From: Sneathiella limimaris | GTDB taxonomy: Bacteria > Pseudomonadota > Alphaproteobacteria > Sneathiellales > Sneathiellaceae | Reading direction: 5' to 3' | Length of the DNA stretch: 64,000 nt | Assembly (NCBI RefSeq): GCF_012932565.1 | Contig: NZ_JABBYJ010000002.1 | Location: 1 to 64,000 of the forward strand | Part shown: piece by piece, positions 54,596 through 63,692 of the stretch | Position numbering within the stretch: the first letter of the stretch is position 1 | How the letters are laid out: the number at the start of each line of letters is the position of its first letter | Notes under the pieces: generated by a model | Told to the model about the DNA's origin: nothing | The model's database searches: none | Seen by the model: the letters and a program-made list of their open reading frames with translations, nothing else | Program-made: the position numbers and the translations under genes

Positions 54596-54961
54596 ATGCC
54601 ATCACCTGGAAACAAATCAGAAAAGATCAGAAGCGTTAACAGTCAAATTACCGATGCGATCACTCAGTCAAACACAATGTTGACGGGAATGGCACCTGCA
54701 CATTCTTTAAGTGCTCTTTATCAGACGCTTTCACAATCGATGGGAACAGCCTTCCAAAATTCCGTTTCGAACCAGCAACATATCAACTCGATCAGTCTGG
54801 CTTCTCTGGCGCAGAATGTTCAGCTTATTTTGCAACCAAAACAGACACAAGCTACCCCACAAACACTTCCCCCTATCATCATTGAGAACTGGAGTTCTGG
54901 TGAAACTCGAAAACGAAAAAGGAAAGTGCGCGCCCGATCCCCCAAAAGCACTTCAGCATGA
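54596..54961 (+). CDS. Reb-family protein (reb6) with basic C-terminal tail
   Basis: The 121-residue protein has the RebB core (VNSQITDAITQSN, LTGMAPAHSLSALYQ, FQNSVSNQQHINS) but replaces the usual second half by a proline-glutamine linker and a very basic end with KRKRKVRARSPK. No other Reb here has such a tail, which could bind nucleic acid or acidic membrane lipids. The ATG follows GGAG. Confidence 0.85.
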   Translation: MPSPGNKSEKIRSVNSQITDAITQSNTMLTGMAPAHSLSALYQTLSQSMGTAFQNSVSNQQHINSISLASLAQNVQLILQPKQTQATPQTLPPIIIENWSSGETRKRKRKVRARSPKSTSA

Positions 54962-55002
54962 TCCTCTGGCTTGATGAGAACGAGACAAGGCAGGAGCTGT
55001 AA

Positions 55003-55329
55003 ATGAGCAAAGAAGATTACGTAAATAGTCAGATAACTGACGCGATCGGTCAAACGAACCTTCAGGTGGTTGGCGAAGCACCCGCCGAAGCTGTTGGTAT
55101 GCTCTACCAACAGATGGCCCATAGCATTGGTCTGGCGCTGCAGAATGTAATATCCCAACAGCAGCATAGTTATTCAATTCACAATGCCATCACGCTCGCC
55201 GCTTCAAGGCAGTTGATTGCTACAGATCCAGTTGCGGCAGCAAAAGCGTCGCAGGCCCTGATCAACGACAGTGGTGTTGCCGAGAATTTGGCTGCAATCC
55301 AGGATGTGGTCAGCAAAATGGGCAAGTGA
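55003..55329 (+). CDS. RebB-family R-body protein (reb7)
   Basis: A 108-residue RebB-type protein: YVNSQITDAIGQTN, VGEAPAEAVGMLYQ, LALQNVISQQQHSYS and an alanine-rich second half ending in DVVSKMGK, which resembles the end of reb2 (SIVKKMGG). The ATG follows AGGAG by six bases. No cysteine. Confidence 0.87.
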   Translation: MSKEDYVNSQITDAIGQTNLQVVGEAPAEAVGMLYQQMAHSIGLALQNVISQQQHSYSIHNAITLAASRQLIATDPVAAAKASQALINDSGVAENLAAIQDVVSKMGK

Positions 55330-55371
55330 ATAGATCCCAATACCCCCCTCAACACAAAGAGTATTTAACAG

Positions 55372-55629
55372 ATGACTTATGGACATTTATCCACAGAGGA
55401 CAGATCCGTAATTTTGGCGGAATTAGAACGTGGAGTTGATATAAAGCGACTGGTTGAACGTTACGATATCTCAAAAGCCACCCTGTATCGCTGGCGAAAA
55501 AAACAGTTACAGAGTGCGAATGAAAAAGCGCAACAATTAAAGAATGTGGCAGAGGAAAATGTTCGACTAAGAAATCTACTGGCTGATGCCGCTCTCGAAA
55601 TACAAGCCTTAAAGGAAAAAATCGGATAA
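55372..55629 (+). CDS. Small helix-turn-helix/coiled-coil protein at the end of the reb cluster
   Basis: An 85-residue protein: an N-terminal HTH (ILAELERGVDIKRLVERYDISKATLYRW is the recognition core, residues 14-41), then a coiled coil (about 44-85). It resembles the OrfA part of IS3-type transposases, but no OrfB or terminal repeats follow, so it is not an insertion sequence. It may be a domesticated DNA-binding regulator of the reb locus; this is inference from position, 42 bases after reb7. Confidence 0.65.
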   Translation: MTYGHLSTEDRSVILAELERGVDIKRLVERYDISKATLYRWRKKQLQSANEKAQQLKNVAEENVRLRNLLADAALEIQALKEKIG

Positions 55630-55687
55630 TTCACGGTGTCACTAATTTCCCGGTTGAACCGACCAAGTAGTTCTGTATAACCGGCAT

Positions 55688-57481
55688 ATGTTGCGTGAAC
55701 CTCATCAAATCCTACAAGATGTATTCGGTTATCCAGAATTTAGAGGTAATCAGGAAGCTGTCATCCACCATGTGATGCAAGGTCGGGATGCATTAGTCCT
55801 GATGCCCACTGGCGGTGGCAAATCGCTCTGTTATCAGATTCCTGCATTGGCAATGGACGGTCTCACAGTCGTCATATCTCCCTTAATCGCACTCATGCAA
55901 AATCAGGTCGAAACCCTGAACGAGCTGGGCATTACCGCCGCAGCATATAACTCTGGCACCACACCAGAACACAGAGCCCAGATACACCAAGACCTGAAAG
56001 AGAAACGTCTTAAACTGTTGTATCTTGCGCCGGAGAGATTCTCAGCCCCTGGTTTTATCGAATTTCTCAAAACCCTTCACATAAACCTGTTTGCCATAGA
56101 TGAGGCGCACTGTATTTCCCAGTGGGGACATGATTTCAGACCAGAATACCTGAAGCTAAACAAACTTCATGATCTATTCCCGCATATCCCAAGACTCGCA
56201 CTTACAGCGACAGCTGATCAGCAAACAGAAAAAGATATAATCGATCGTCTGAATCTCGGATATGGAACCGTTTTCAGAGCAAGCTTTGACCGACCCAACA
56301 TCCAATATCGGATTACTGCAAAACAAAATGGCGTGCGCCAGTTAGTGGATTTTATTCAGTCTGAACACCCTAACGACTCTGGCATTATATATTGCATGTC
56401 CCGCAAGAAAACCGAGTCGATCGCTGAAAAACTAAAGGAAAAAGGGTTTGATGCACTTCCCTATCATGCTGGCCTGAGTCCTGAACTGCGTGAGAAACAC
56501 CAGCAGGCCTTTATCAAATCTGAAAAGGTGATCATGGTCGCTACGATTGCCTTTGGTATGGGAATTGATAAACCTGATGTGCGCTTTGTTGCTCATCTCG
56601 ATCTCCCCAAAAATTTAGAAGCCTATTATCAAGAAACGGGCCGCGCAGGCCGTGACGGCCTTCCAGCGACAGCTTGGCTTGCCTTTGGAACACAGGATAT
56701 CTTTAAAGTCCGAAACTTGATGAACTTGAACCAACCCCAAGACCAGCTTCAAGCAGAGCGACACAAATTCAATGCCTTATTAAGTTACTGCGAGGCACTG
56801 GATTGCCGTAGGATCCATCTACTTTCCTATTTTGGTGAACAATCAGAAGCTTGCGGAAATTGTGATAACTGTCTGTCACCACCTGAGACCGAAGATACTA
56901 CCGAAGCAGCTCAGCAGGCTTTGTCAGTAATCTATAGAACTGGCCAGCTTTTTGGCGTTACTCATTTGATTGAAGTACTACTTGGAAATGAGACCGACAA
57001 AATCAAAGAATTCGACCACGATAAATTAGCAGTTTTTGGGGTTGGCAAAGATAAAAGCCGACAGCAATGGCAGGCTCTTTTTCGTCAACTTGTTTCTAAG
57101 GACTTTGTCGCTCAAGACACAGATGGATACGGTGGATTAAGTTTAAATGAAAACTGCCGCTCTTTGCTTCGTGGCGAAGAAAAGTTTTTCAGTCGAAAGC
57201 AACCCTATCTGAAACAAAGCGGCGGAAAAGATCGAAAGCAGGTTCAATTCAAGTCAGACGCGGATCAGTCACTCTTTGAAAACCTGAGGGCGCTTAGAGG
57301 GCGTCTCGCTAAAGCAGCAGATATCCCCCCTTATATCATTTTCCATGACAAAACGCTGCTTGAGCTTGTGTTCCAGCGGCCTCAAAATTTACAGCAGCTG
57401 TCACGAATTCCCGGCATCGGAAAAAACAAACAGGAAAAATATGGTGAGGTGTTCCTCGAGTTATTAACAAATGAAGGCTAA
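55688..57481 (+). CDS. recQ: ATP-dependent DNA helicase RecQ
   Basis: A 597-residue RecQ with motif I MPTGGGKSLCYQIPA (about 38-52), DEAH box in AIDEAHC, HDFRPEY, QETGRAGRDG motif VI, a zinc-binding region with CRRIHLLSYFG and CGNCDNC, and an HRDC-like C-terminal domain (about 520-590). It unwinds recombination and replication intermediates. It lies 59 bases downstream of the small HTH gene and converges on the TetR gene. Confidence 0.95.
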   Translation: MLREPHQILQDVFGYPEFRGNQEAVIHHVMQGRDALVLMPTGGGKSLCYQIPALAMDGLTVVISPLIALMQNQVETLNELGITAAAYNSGTTPEHRAQIHQDLKEKRLKLLYLAPERFSAPGFIEFLKTLHINLFAIDEAHCISQWGHDFRPEYLKLNKLHDLFPHIPRLALTATADQQTEKDIIDRLNLGYGTVFRASFDRPNIQYRITAKQNGVRQLVDFIQSEHPNDSGIIYCMSRKKTESIAEKLKEKGFDALPYHAGLSPELREKHQQAFIKSEKVIMVATIAFGMGIDKPDVRFVAHLDLPKNLEAYYQETGRAGRDGLPATAWLAFGTQDIFKVRNLMNLNQPQDQLQAERHKFNALLSYCEALDCRRIHLLSYFGEQSEACGNCDNCLSPPETEDTTEAAQQALSVIYRTGQLFGVTHLIEVLLGNETDKIKEFDHDKLAVFGVGKDKSRQQWQALFRQLVSKDFVAQDTDGYGGLSLNENCRSLLRGEEKFFSRKQPYLKQSGGKDRKQVQFKSDADQSLFENLRALRGRLAKAADIPPYIIFHDKTLLELVFQRPQNLQQLSRIPGIGKNKQEKYGEVFLELLTNEG

Positions 57482-57499
57482 GCCTGACTAATGAGAGCC

Positions 57500-58177
57500 T
57501 CACCCTTGGACCTTGAATCCATCCAAGATCAGCGACATCGATCTGAAAAGGGCTGCCTCTCTATCATGCTTGAAAGCCTCCAACTCAGGTATTGTCAGCA
57601 CCTCATCGAGGATAGGTGAGCGCTGCGTCATTTGAACCCAGCCGAGCATCAAAGCATAAAACTGTGTTAGCACCTCAGCTCCTTGGCCGTCCTTCAAATA
57701 AAGCAATCGCGCTTCTATCAGTGGGGACAATTTCTCAATTTGCGTGAGTAGCTCTTTTTTAAAGCTCACGGCCTGTTCAAAGGAAACATTTTTCTCAAGC
57801 ACCGAATGTAAAAGTGACACAAGCTCATACATCGAATCCCGGCCCTGCAATGCTCCGCGAATGATTTCGAGAAACTGTGTGTTACTGAGTTCGCCGGTTG
57901 TTGCCACAAGCTCCTTTTCGACATGGCAAAACCAGCTCGAAAGCTCTTCAAGGGCCAATGTCAAGAAGATCTCTTCCTTTGTCTCAAAGTACAGATACAC
58001 TGTTCCCTTTGCCACTCCGGCCTCTTTGGCAATATTGGACATACTGACATCAAAAAAGCCACTTGAACTGAAGAGTTTTTTGGCAGCCTGAAGAACGCTT
58101 TTTCTGCGCAATAATTTTTGATCTTCGCTTGTCGCGCGCTGTCTTGTTGTTAGCTTCATTTCCAGCATACCGATCAC
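57500..58177 (-). CDS. TetR-family transcription regulator
   Basis: A 225-residue repressor: TetR HTH (AAKKLFSSSGFFDVSMSNIAKEAGVAKGTVYLYFETKEE over residues 29-67 in separate short motifs) and a C-terminal ligand domain. The GTG start at 58177 is tentative; ATGs at residues 4 and 7 are possible. It is divergent from the molybdenum hydroxylase genes and the region between holds a TGACC-AGC-GGTCA palindrome, so it very likely controls them and itself. Confidence 0.85.
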   Translation of the reverse strand: MIGMLEMKLTTRQRATSEDQKLLRRKSVLQAAKKLFSSSGFFDVSMSNIAKEAGVAKGTVYLYFETKEEIFLTLALEELSSWFCHVEKELVATTGELSNTQFLEIIRGALQGRDSMYELVSLLHSVLEKNVSFEQAVSFKKELLTQIEKLSPLIEARLLYLKDGQGAEVLTQFYALMLGWVQMTQRSPILDEVLTIPELEAFKHDREAALFRSMSLILDGFKVQG

Positions 58178-58276
58178 ATTCTTTGTTTCTGGGTTCTTTT
58201 TAGACCATTAGAGACTTTTTCCCAGATCTTTTTTCTATCATTTTATTGACATATAATGAGGAGGATATCAATATAC

Positions 58277-58289
58277 TGACCAGCGGTCA
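58277..58289. promoter_or_regulatory. Candidate TetR operator upstream of the hydroxylase genes
   Basis: TGACC and GGTCA flank AGC, a symmetric TetR-style site about 43 bases before the small-subunit ATG. A TTGACA at 58246-58251 with the AATATACT stretch right before the palindrome may be the promoter, so bound repressor would block polymerase. Confidence 0.65.
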
Positions 58290-58331
58290 TTTATAAAAAT
58301 TCGAAAGATACGCGTAAATCGGGGCTTGGGA

Positions 58332-58790
58332 ATGCTTTCATTAAATGTCAATGGTCAATCCATAGATGTGGACGTAGAAGAAGATACGCCACTTCTTTGG
58401 GTCTTAAGAGATACACTTCAATTAACTGGTACGAAATTTGGGTGTGGCATTGCCGCATGTGGTGCTTGTACGGTTCATTTGGACGGTGTTGCAACACGGT
58501 CATGTTCTATCCCGGTCGGTGATGTTGGAAACAGCAAAGTGACAACCATCGAAGCCGTTGGCGCGGAAGGTTTATCTGCCGTTCAAAAAGCCTGGATCGC
58601 GGAACAGGTTCCCCAATGTGGTTACTGCCAATCAGGAATGATTATGGCGGTCAGTGCCCTTTTATCTGAAAACCCGGATCCAAGCGATGAAGATATAGAT
58701 CAATCAATCACAAATATCTGCCGGTGTGGGACTTACCCCAGAATTAGAAAAGCCATTAAGCAGGCTGTAAAACTTCAAGCGGGATCATAA
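58332..58790 (+). CDS. (2Fe-2S) subunit of a molybdenum hydroxylase, IorA-like
   Basis: A 152-residue protein with two [2Fe-2S] clusters: plant-ferredoxin type CGIAACGAC (about 38-46) and the second in QCGYCQSGM and [11 protein letters not shown]. It matches small subunits of isoquinoline 1-oxidoreductase and related aldehyde or N-heterocycle dehydrogenases. The ATG at 58332 is preferred to a TTG two codons earlier. It is three bases before the large subunit gene and is translationally linked. Confidence 0.92.
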   Translation: MLSLNVNGQSIDVDVEEDTPLLWVLRDTLQLTGTKFGCGIAACGACTVHLDGVATRSCSIPVGDVGNSKVTTIEAVGAEGLSAVQKAWIAEQVPQCGYCQSGMIMAVSALLSENPDPSDEDIDQSITNICRCGTYPRIRKAIKQAVKLQAGS

Positions 58791-58793
58791 ATC

Positions 58794-61067
58794 ATGGCAA
58801 AAATGAAACTGATAACCCGCCGCAAATTCCTAATAACAGGCAGCCTTGTAGGTGGCGGACTAGCTGTCGCTTATGCGCTTGGCGGAGATGGAGCAGCAAA
58901 CAAGGAGCCCTTCGCACAAACAGGTGCAGATGGGGATTATACTCTGAATGCTTGGGTGAAGATTAACACTGACAATTCAATTCGAGTCGCGATTTCCCAA
59001 GCGGAAATGGGCCAGGGAATTCTGACGGGATTATGCATGCTCGTCGCGGAGGAACTCGGCGTTTCCGTTGACAAGATAACACCTGAACAAGCACCTGTTT
59101 CCTCTGTTTATGGGAATTTCACTGTAATACAGGATTCCCTTCCCTTCTCCGACGGTCATCATTTGGGGGAAAAAACAGCCGGCGCATGGGCAATGAAAAA
59201 AGTTGGTAAGCTGCTTGGTGTTCAGGTTACAGGCGGCAGCACGAGTGTTCGGAATTTTTGGGAACCCATGCAACAGGCTGGTGCCGCAGCCCGGGAAATG
59301 CTGAAGCAGGCCGCTGCGGCAAGATGGAGTATATCTCCCAATAAATGTGATGTTCGTGATGGGGACGTAATCGATACAACCAGCTCCCGTTCCCTCTCCT
59401 TTGGAGAACTCGCAGCTGAAGCTGCTGCCTTAAAAATTCCAGAGGATATCAAGTTGAAGCCTGCTGGAGTGCGGAAAGTAATTGGAACATCGCCCCAACG
59501 GCTGGACATTCCAGCCAAAATAACAGGTCAGGCCAAATTTGGCGTAGATACGATTTTACCGGATATGGCTTTCGCTGCCGTTCGCTTGTGCCCCTATTTC
59601 GGTGGCTCCATAAAATCAATAAACCCAGCTAGTATTGAGGGTATGCCAGGCATACTTACTAAGCCTGTGATGCTTGAGAATGGCGTTGCTGTTATTGCCG
59701 ACTGCTTCTGGCGAGCAAAACGTGCAGTGGAAGAACTGGAAATTGAGTTCGAAAAACCTGCATCTGGTACCATTTCAACAAATGACATCTTTGATCAATT
59801 TGCACAGCAGATTTCAGAGGACGATGGCCGGACCTACGCTGAGGACGGAGATGCGAAAGCAACTCTTCTGAAAAATGGCGATGTCTTTACCGCTATTTAT
59901 AAAGCTCCGTTTCTTGCCCATGCAACGATGGAGCCAATGAATTGTACCGCATTTGTCACTGATGACAGTGTCGAAGTTTGGGCGCCTACACAAGTTCCAA
60001 CTCTTGCGGCATGGTTTGCTGAAAAAATTGCAGATGTGCCTGGTGAAAATGTCAAAATTCACAATCCTTTACTCGGCGGCGGCTTTGGGCGAAGGCTGGA
60101 AGTTGACTACATCATAATGGGCATAACAATTGCCAAAGCCCTTAATGGGCGTCCTGTCAAAATGATCTGGACCCGAGAAAATGATATGCAGCATGATATG
60201 TATCGTCCTGCTGCTCTTGCCCAGTTCAGCGGGTGTCTTACCAATGATGGACGGATTGAGGCCTGGCATAATCAAGTGGCCAGCCCCTCCATCACCCGAG
60301 ATTATGTTCATCGCCTTCTTCCATGGGCAAGTGCTGACATGCCGGACAACACTACGTCCGAGGGTGCTGCCGATTTACCTTATCAGTTCATTACAAAACT
60401 TGTGGAACATTATCCCGGCCCTACCCCTATTCCGATCGGTTATTGGCGGAGTGTCGGACACTCCTACAACGGATTTTTCACTGAGTGCTTTATGGATGAG
60501 CTCGCAAACAAAGCTGGCATCGATCCGGTTGAGTTCCGGCTAAGACATCTAGCTGGCCATGAAGATTTTCATCAGGTTCTAACGTCTCTGGCCTCAGTCA
60601 GCAATTGGGCCGCGCCCCTACCGGAAGGACATGGAAGAGGTGTAGCGTTACATGAGAGCTTTGGCACAATTGTGGGGCAAGTAGTCGAGGTTAGTGTCTC
60701 TGAGTACAAAGAAATTACTATCCAAAAAGTAACTTGCGTCGTTGATTGCGGAGAAGTTCTCTACCCCGATGGCGTCATATCCCAGATGGAAGGTGCTATC
60801 ATATACGGCCTAACAGCTGCCCTTTTCGGTGAAATTACTATTGAAGACAACAAAGTTGTTCAGGAAAATTTCCCTGACTATGAAATGCTAACAATGGCGG
60901 CTTGTCCTGAAATAGATGTTCATCTAGCACCTTCAGGGCGCCCACTGGGTGGAGCTGGAGAACCTGGAACACCTCCGATAGCCCCAGCTCTTGTCAATGC
61001 GATCTTTAATGCAACTGGAGAACGGATAAGAGAGCTTCCGCTATCTAAGCATGGGTTTTTTGTTTAA
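58794..61067 (+). CDS. Molybdopterin-binding large subunit of a xanthine-oxidase-family enzyme, IorB-like
   Basis: A 757-residue catalytic subunit. The N terminus contains [10 protein letters not shown] and a hydrophobic stretch (15-30), a twin-arginine signal, so the enzyme probably acts in the periplasm. The Mo-pterin domain shows [12 protein letters not shown] (about 428-439) and [10 protein letters not shown] (about 720-729) near the end, with the catalytic Glu in the latter. Substrates of the IorAB group are N-heterocycles or aldehydes; the actual one is unknown. No electron acceptor gene is next to it. Confidence 0.92.
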   Translation: MAKMKLITRRKFLITGSLVGGGLAVAYALGGDGAANKEPFAQTGADGDYTLNAWVKINTDNSIRVAISQAEMGQGILTGLCMLVAEELGVSVDKITPEQAPVSSVYGNFTVIQDSLPFSDGHHLGEKTAGAWAMKKVGKLLGVQVTGGSTSVRNFWEPMQQAGAAAREMLKQAAAARWSISPNKCDVRDGDVIDTTSSRSLSFGELAAEAAALKIPEDIKLKPAGVRKVIGTSPQRLDIPAKITGQAKFGVDTILPDMAFAAVRLCPYFGGSIKSINPASIEGMPGILTKPVMLENGVAVIADCFWRAKRAVEELEIEFEKPASGTISTNDIFDQFAQQISEDDGRTYAEDGDAKATLLKNGDVFTAIYKAPFLAHATMEPMNCTAFVTDDSVEVWAPTQVPTLAAWFAEKIADVPGENVKIHNPLLGGGFGRRLEVDYIIMGITIAKALNGRPVKMIWTRENDMQHDMYRPAALAQFSGCLTNDGRIEAWHNQVASPSITRDYVHRLLPWASADMPDNTTSEGAADLPYQFITKLVEHYPGPTPIPIGYWRSVGHSYNGFFTECFMDELANKAGIDPVEFRLRHLAGHEDFHQVLTSLASVSNWAAPLPEGHGRGVALHESFGTIVGQVVEVSVSEYKEITIQKVTCVVDCGEVLYPDGVISQMEGAIIYGLTAALFGEITIEDNKVVQENFPDYEMLTMAACPEIDVHLAPSGRPLGGAGEPGTPPIAPALVNAIFNATGERIRELPLSKHGFFV

Positions 61068-61076
61068 ATTAGTGTT

Positions 61077-63692
61077 TTAGCTACCGTAGTCAGTCTGATT
61101 ATCGGCTAACGCTTCAGATAACTTCACCTTTGTAAATGGTTTCATCAGAATAGTAACGTGCGAGGGCAAGCTTTCGTCAAATTCCAGTGCCTTACCAGTG
61201 AAACCAGACATCAATAATATTTTTATGTCAGGATAATTTTCCTTAACAGCCTTGTATATTTCGATACCGGAAATCCCTCCCGGCAACACGACATCTGAAA
61301 GAACAATATCAATGGCCTCTGTCTTTAACTTGGCAAAAGCCTCTGTTGCATTTGCGCTTGCAACAGCATGATAGCCAATAGAAATCAATTGCTGCTCAAT
61401 TAGCTCTCGCAGCTTATCATTGTCTTCAATTACGAGAACGGTTTGTCCAGCGCCAGCCTTAATAATGCCGCGCCCTCTCTTTTCATGTATGGGATCCTCC
61501 GAGCTGGAAGCTCTAGGTAACAGCAGCTTCACAGAAGTTCCTTTTCCAAGCTCACTGTATATATCCAGATGTCCACCTGATTGTTTTGCGAAACCGAAGA
61601 CCATACTCAAGCCCAGGCCACTTCCTTTGCCCACTTCTTTGGTTGTAAAGAAAGGCTCAGTAATCCGAGAAAGATTTTCTTCAGATATGCCTGCACCTGT
61701 GTCGCTTACAATGATACAGACATACTCACCAGGCTTTACATCCGGCTTTTCCTGCGCTTCTTTTTCTTCTACTTGAATATTGAAGCTCTCTATTGAAAGC
61801 TTACCGACGCCATTCATTGCATCTCGCGCATTTACCACCAAATTTAATAGCGCATTTTCAAGTTCGGTAGGATCAGCCATGATGAACCATGTATCTTCAA
61901 GATATAGGGACATTTCCACCCCTTCACCCAAAGCCCGCTCCAACAAGGGTTTCACCCCTTCAATTACCTCCTTACTCAGCAACCGCTTTGGCGCCAGCTT
62001 CTGCTGCCGAGAATAGGCTAACAACTGATGAGTGAGATTGGCCCCCTTCTCGACACCAACCATTGCATCCTGCAAATACTGCTTCATCGGCGGAGAAAGA
62101 TCTTTCTGTTCAAGTGCCAGCTCCAAATTCCCCATGACAATTGACAGTAGATTATTGAAATCGTGAGCAATCCCACCCGTCAACTGGCCTACCACCTCCA
62201 GTTTCTGAGATTGACGTAATTGCTCTTCAATATGTTTGGTTTTTTGTTCTGCTTGCACTTCAGAGGTAATATCGGATGACACACCTCGATATCCTGCAAA
62301 GTTACCGTCGGCATCAAATAGAGGCTTTCCACTTGTCGAAATGAAGCTTTCCTCATCATCCCCCAAGATCCACTTAAACCGGAGATTTCTGAAAAGCTCA
62401 TGCTTATTCAACAGCTCTTCATATTCCTCCCAGGACATATCTACGATTTGTAAAACACCAACTTCCTGGCGTTTCTTTCCAATTAAATCTTCCGGATGAA
62501 TACCCAACTTCTTCAAATTTGGACCCGTGGACATCAGTCGATAACGATGTTCAGAATCTGTCTCCCAGATGGAGTCTGAAATGACACTCAGAAAGTCTTC
62601 AATACGTCGTTCACTTTCTTGCAGATCGGTAAGAATACCAGCCATCGTCTGACTGACTTCATTAAATTCCTTTACATTCGAGATGGGAACTTCTGGATTT
62701 TCATCCCTTTGAATTAAGGCTCCCGCATAGCTGGTAAGACTATTCAACGGTGACAAAATCTGACGCCGAATGACAAAATTAGCCAAAAGAGATAGTCCAA
62801 CAATCAACAGGACGGCAGCGACGCCTGCGAATAAATACAGTTCCTTGAGGTTTCTGGACGGATCTTGCTGAAGAAGAGTAAGCGTTTGAAGTTGACCATC
62901 CGGGAATATGTTCATCAATGGCTTGGACTGGATCATCAAACCATCTTGAAAATCTCGGGTGGCATCTACATCGAATAATTCTTGGAACCTAGTGCGGGGC
63001 CAATCACCCACTGTAGACAACACAGTACCATCAAAAATGATTGCAACAGTGTTTGCCTCGCTTTGAGTCGCCAATTCCGACACAAGAGAAAGATTATCTC
63101 TCAAAAACATTCCGCTTATAAGCGTACCAGCCACACGCCCAGTATTTGCGTCCATAATGGGCGTATTGAAAAAAACCAAAACATTTTCAACTGCTTTATT
63201 TTGGTCAACTTCAATTAACCAATTCCAGGTTTGCGCTAAATATCTATTGCTCCTAAAAGCGCGAGCGATCTCTTCATACTCTTCCAGTTCGGTACTGATA
63301 TTGAATACAAACTCGTTGTTATTGTCTAGGACCGCAAGATAATCGACTTTATGCTCATGCTGCGTCAAAAAAGCCCTTTGGAACAAATCCTGTAGCTCAT
63401 CCACATTCCGCGCCTTCAAGTATGCGGCATCCTCAGAGAGCAGCTCTGTCCATTCCTCAATAATGTCCAGCTCTTTTTTGAAGACTAACTCACTTATAAC
63501 ACCCGTCTTCTGCTCCAGCTGTTTCGCACCCTGATCAACAACTAGGTTTGCTCCGTAAAAAGTTACAGCCAATACAACCAAACCGAACATAGTTAGCAAG
63601 AGTAATTGGCCGACCAGAATAAGAAGCGAAAATGACCAGCTTTTAGAACTTTTAGTTCGAGTATCTAAACGCACGTTTTTGATAGCTTTCAA
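61077..63692 (-). CDS. LuxQ-like hybrid sensor kinase paired with a LuxP-like receptor
   Basis: An 871-residue membrane kinase: TM1 (about 22-46), a periplasmic domain (47-285), TM2 (about 285-307), HAMP, PAS (365-485), HisKA with His510 in [11 protein letters not shown], HATPase (NARDAMNG; GKGSGLGLS) and a receiver with Asp800 in [10 protein letters not shown]. Overall size and order match Vibrio LuxQ (about 859 residues), and the periplasmic segment has the LuxQ-style PIMDANTGRV.G pattern. Its HDFNNLL kinase core, however, differs from the HEIRTP core of LuxQ. The start (TTG) overlaps the end of the luxP-like gene by 41 bases. Confidence 0.87.
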   Translation of the reverse strand: MKAIKNVRLDTRTKSSKSWSFSLLILVGQLLLLTMFGLVVLAVTFYGANLVVDQGAKQLEQKTGVISELVFKKELDIIEEWTELLSEDAAYLKARNVDELQDLFQRAFLTQHEHKVDYLAVLDNNNEFVFNISTELEEYEEIARAFRSNRYLAQTWNWLIEVDQNKAVENVLVFFNTPIMDANTGRVAGTLISGMFLRDNLSLVSELATQSEANTVAIIFDGTVLSTVGDWPRTRFQELFDVDATRDFQDGLMIQSKPLMNIFPDGQLQTLTLLQQDPSRNLKELYLFAGVAAVLLIVGLSLLANFVIRRQILSPLNSLTSYAGALIQRDENPEVPISNVKEFNEVSQTMAGILTDLQESERRIEDFLSVISDSIWETDSEHRYRLMSTGPNLKKLGIHPEDLIGKKRQEVGVLQIVDMSWEEYEELLNKHELFRNLRFKWILGDDEESFISTSGKPLFDADGNFAGYRGVSSDITSEVQAEQKTKHIEEQLRQSQKLEVVGQLTGGIAHDFNNLLSIVMGNLELALEQKDLSPPMKQYLQDAMVGVEKGANLTHQLLAYSRQQKLAPKRLLSKEVIEGVKPLLERALGEGVEMSLYLEDTWFIMADPTELENALLNLVVNARDAMNGVGKLSIESFNIQVEEKEAQEKPDVKPGEYVCIIVSDTGAGISEENLSRITEPFFTTKEVGKGSGLGLSMVFGFAKQSGGHLDIYSELGKGTSVKLLLPRASSSEDPIHEKRGRGIIKAGAGQTVLVIEDNDKLRELIEQQLISIGYHAVASANATEAFAKLKTEAIDIVLSDVVLPGGISGIEIYKAVKENYPDIKILLMSGFTGKALEFDESLPSHVTILMKPFTKVKLSEALADNQTDYGS

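Noticed and set aside
55372-55629. Insertion sequence (IS3 family)
   Set aside because: There is only an OrfA-like protein; no OrfB, terminal inverted repeats or target duplication were seen.
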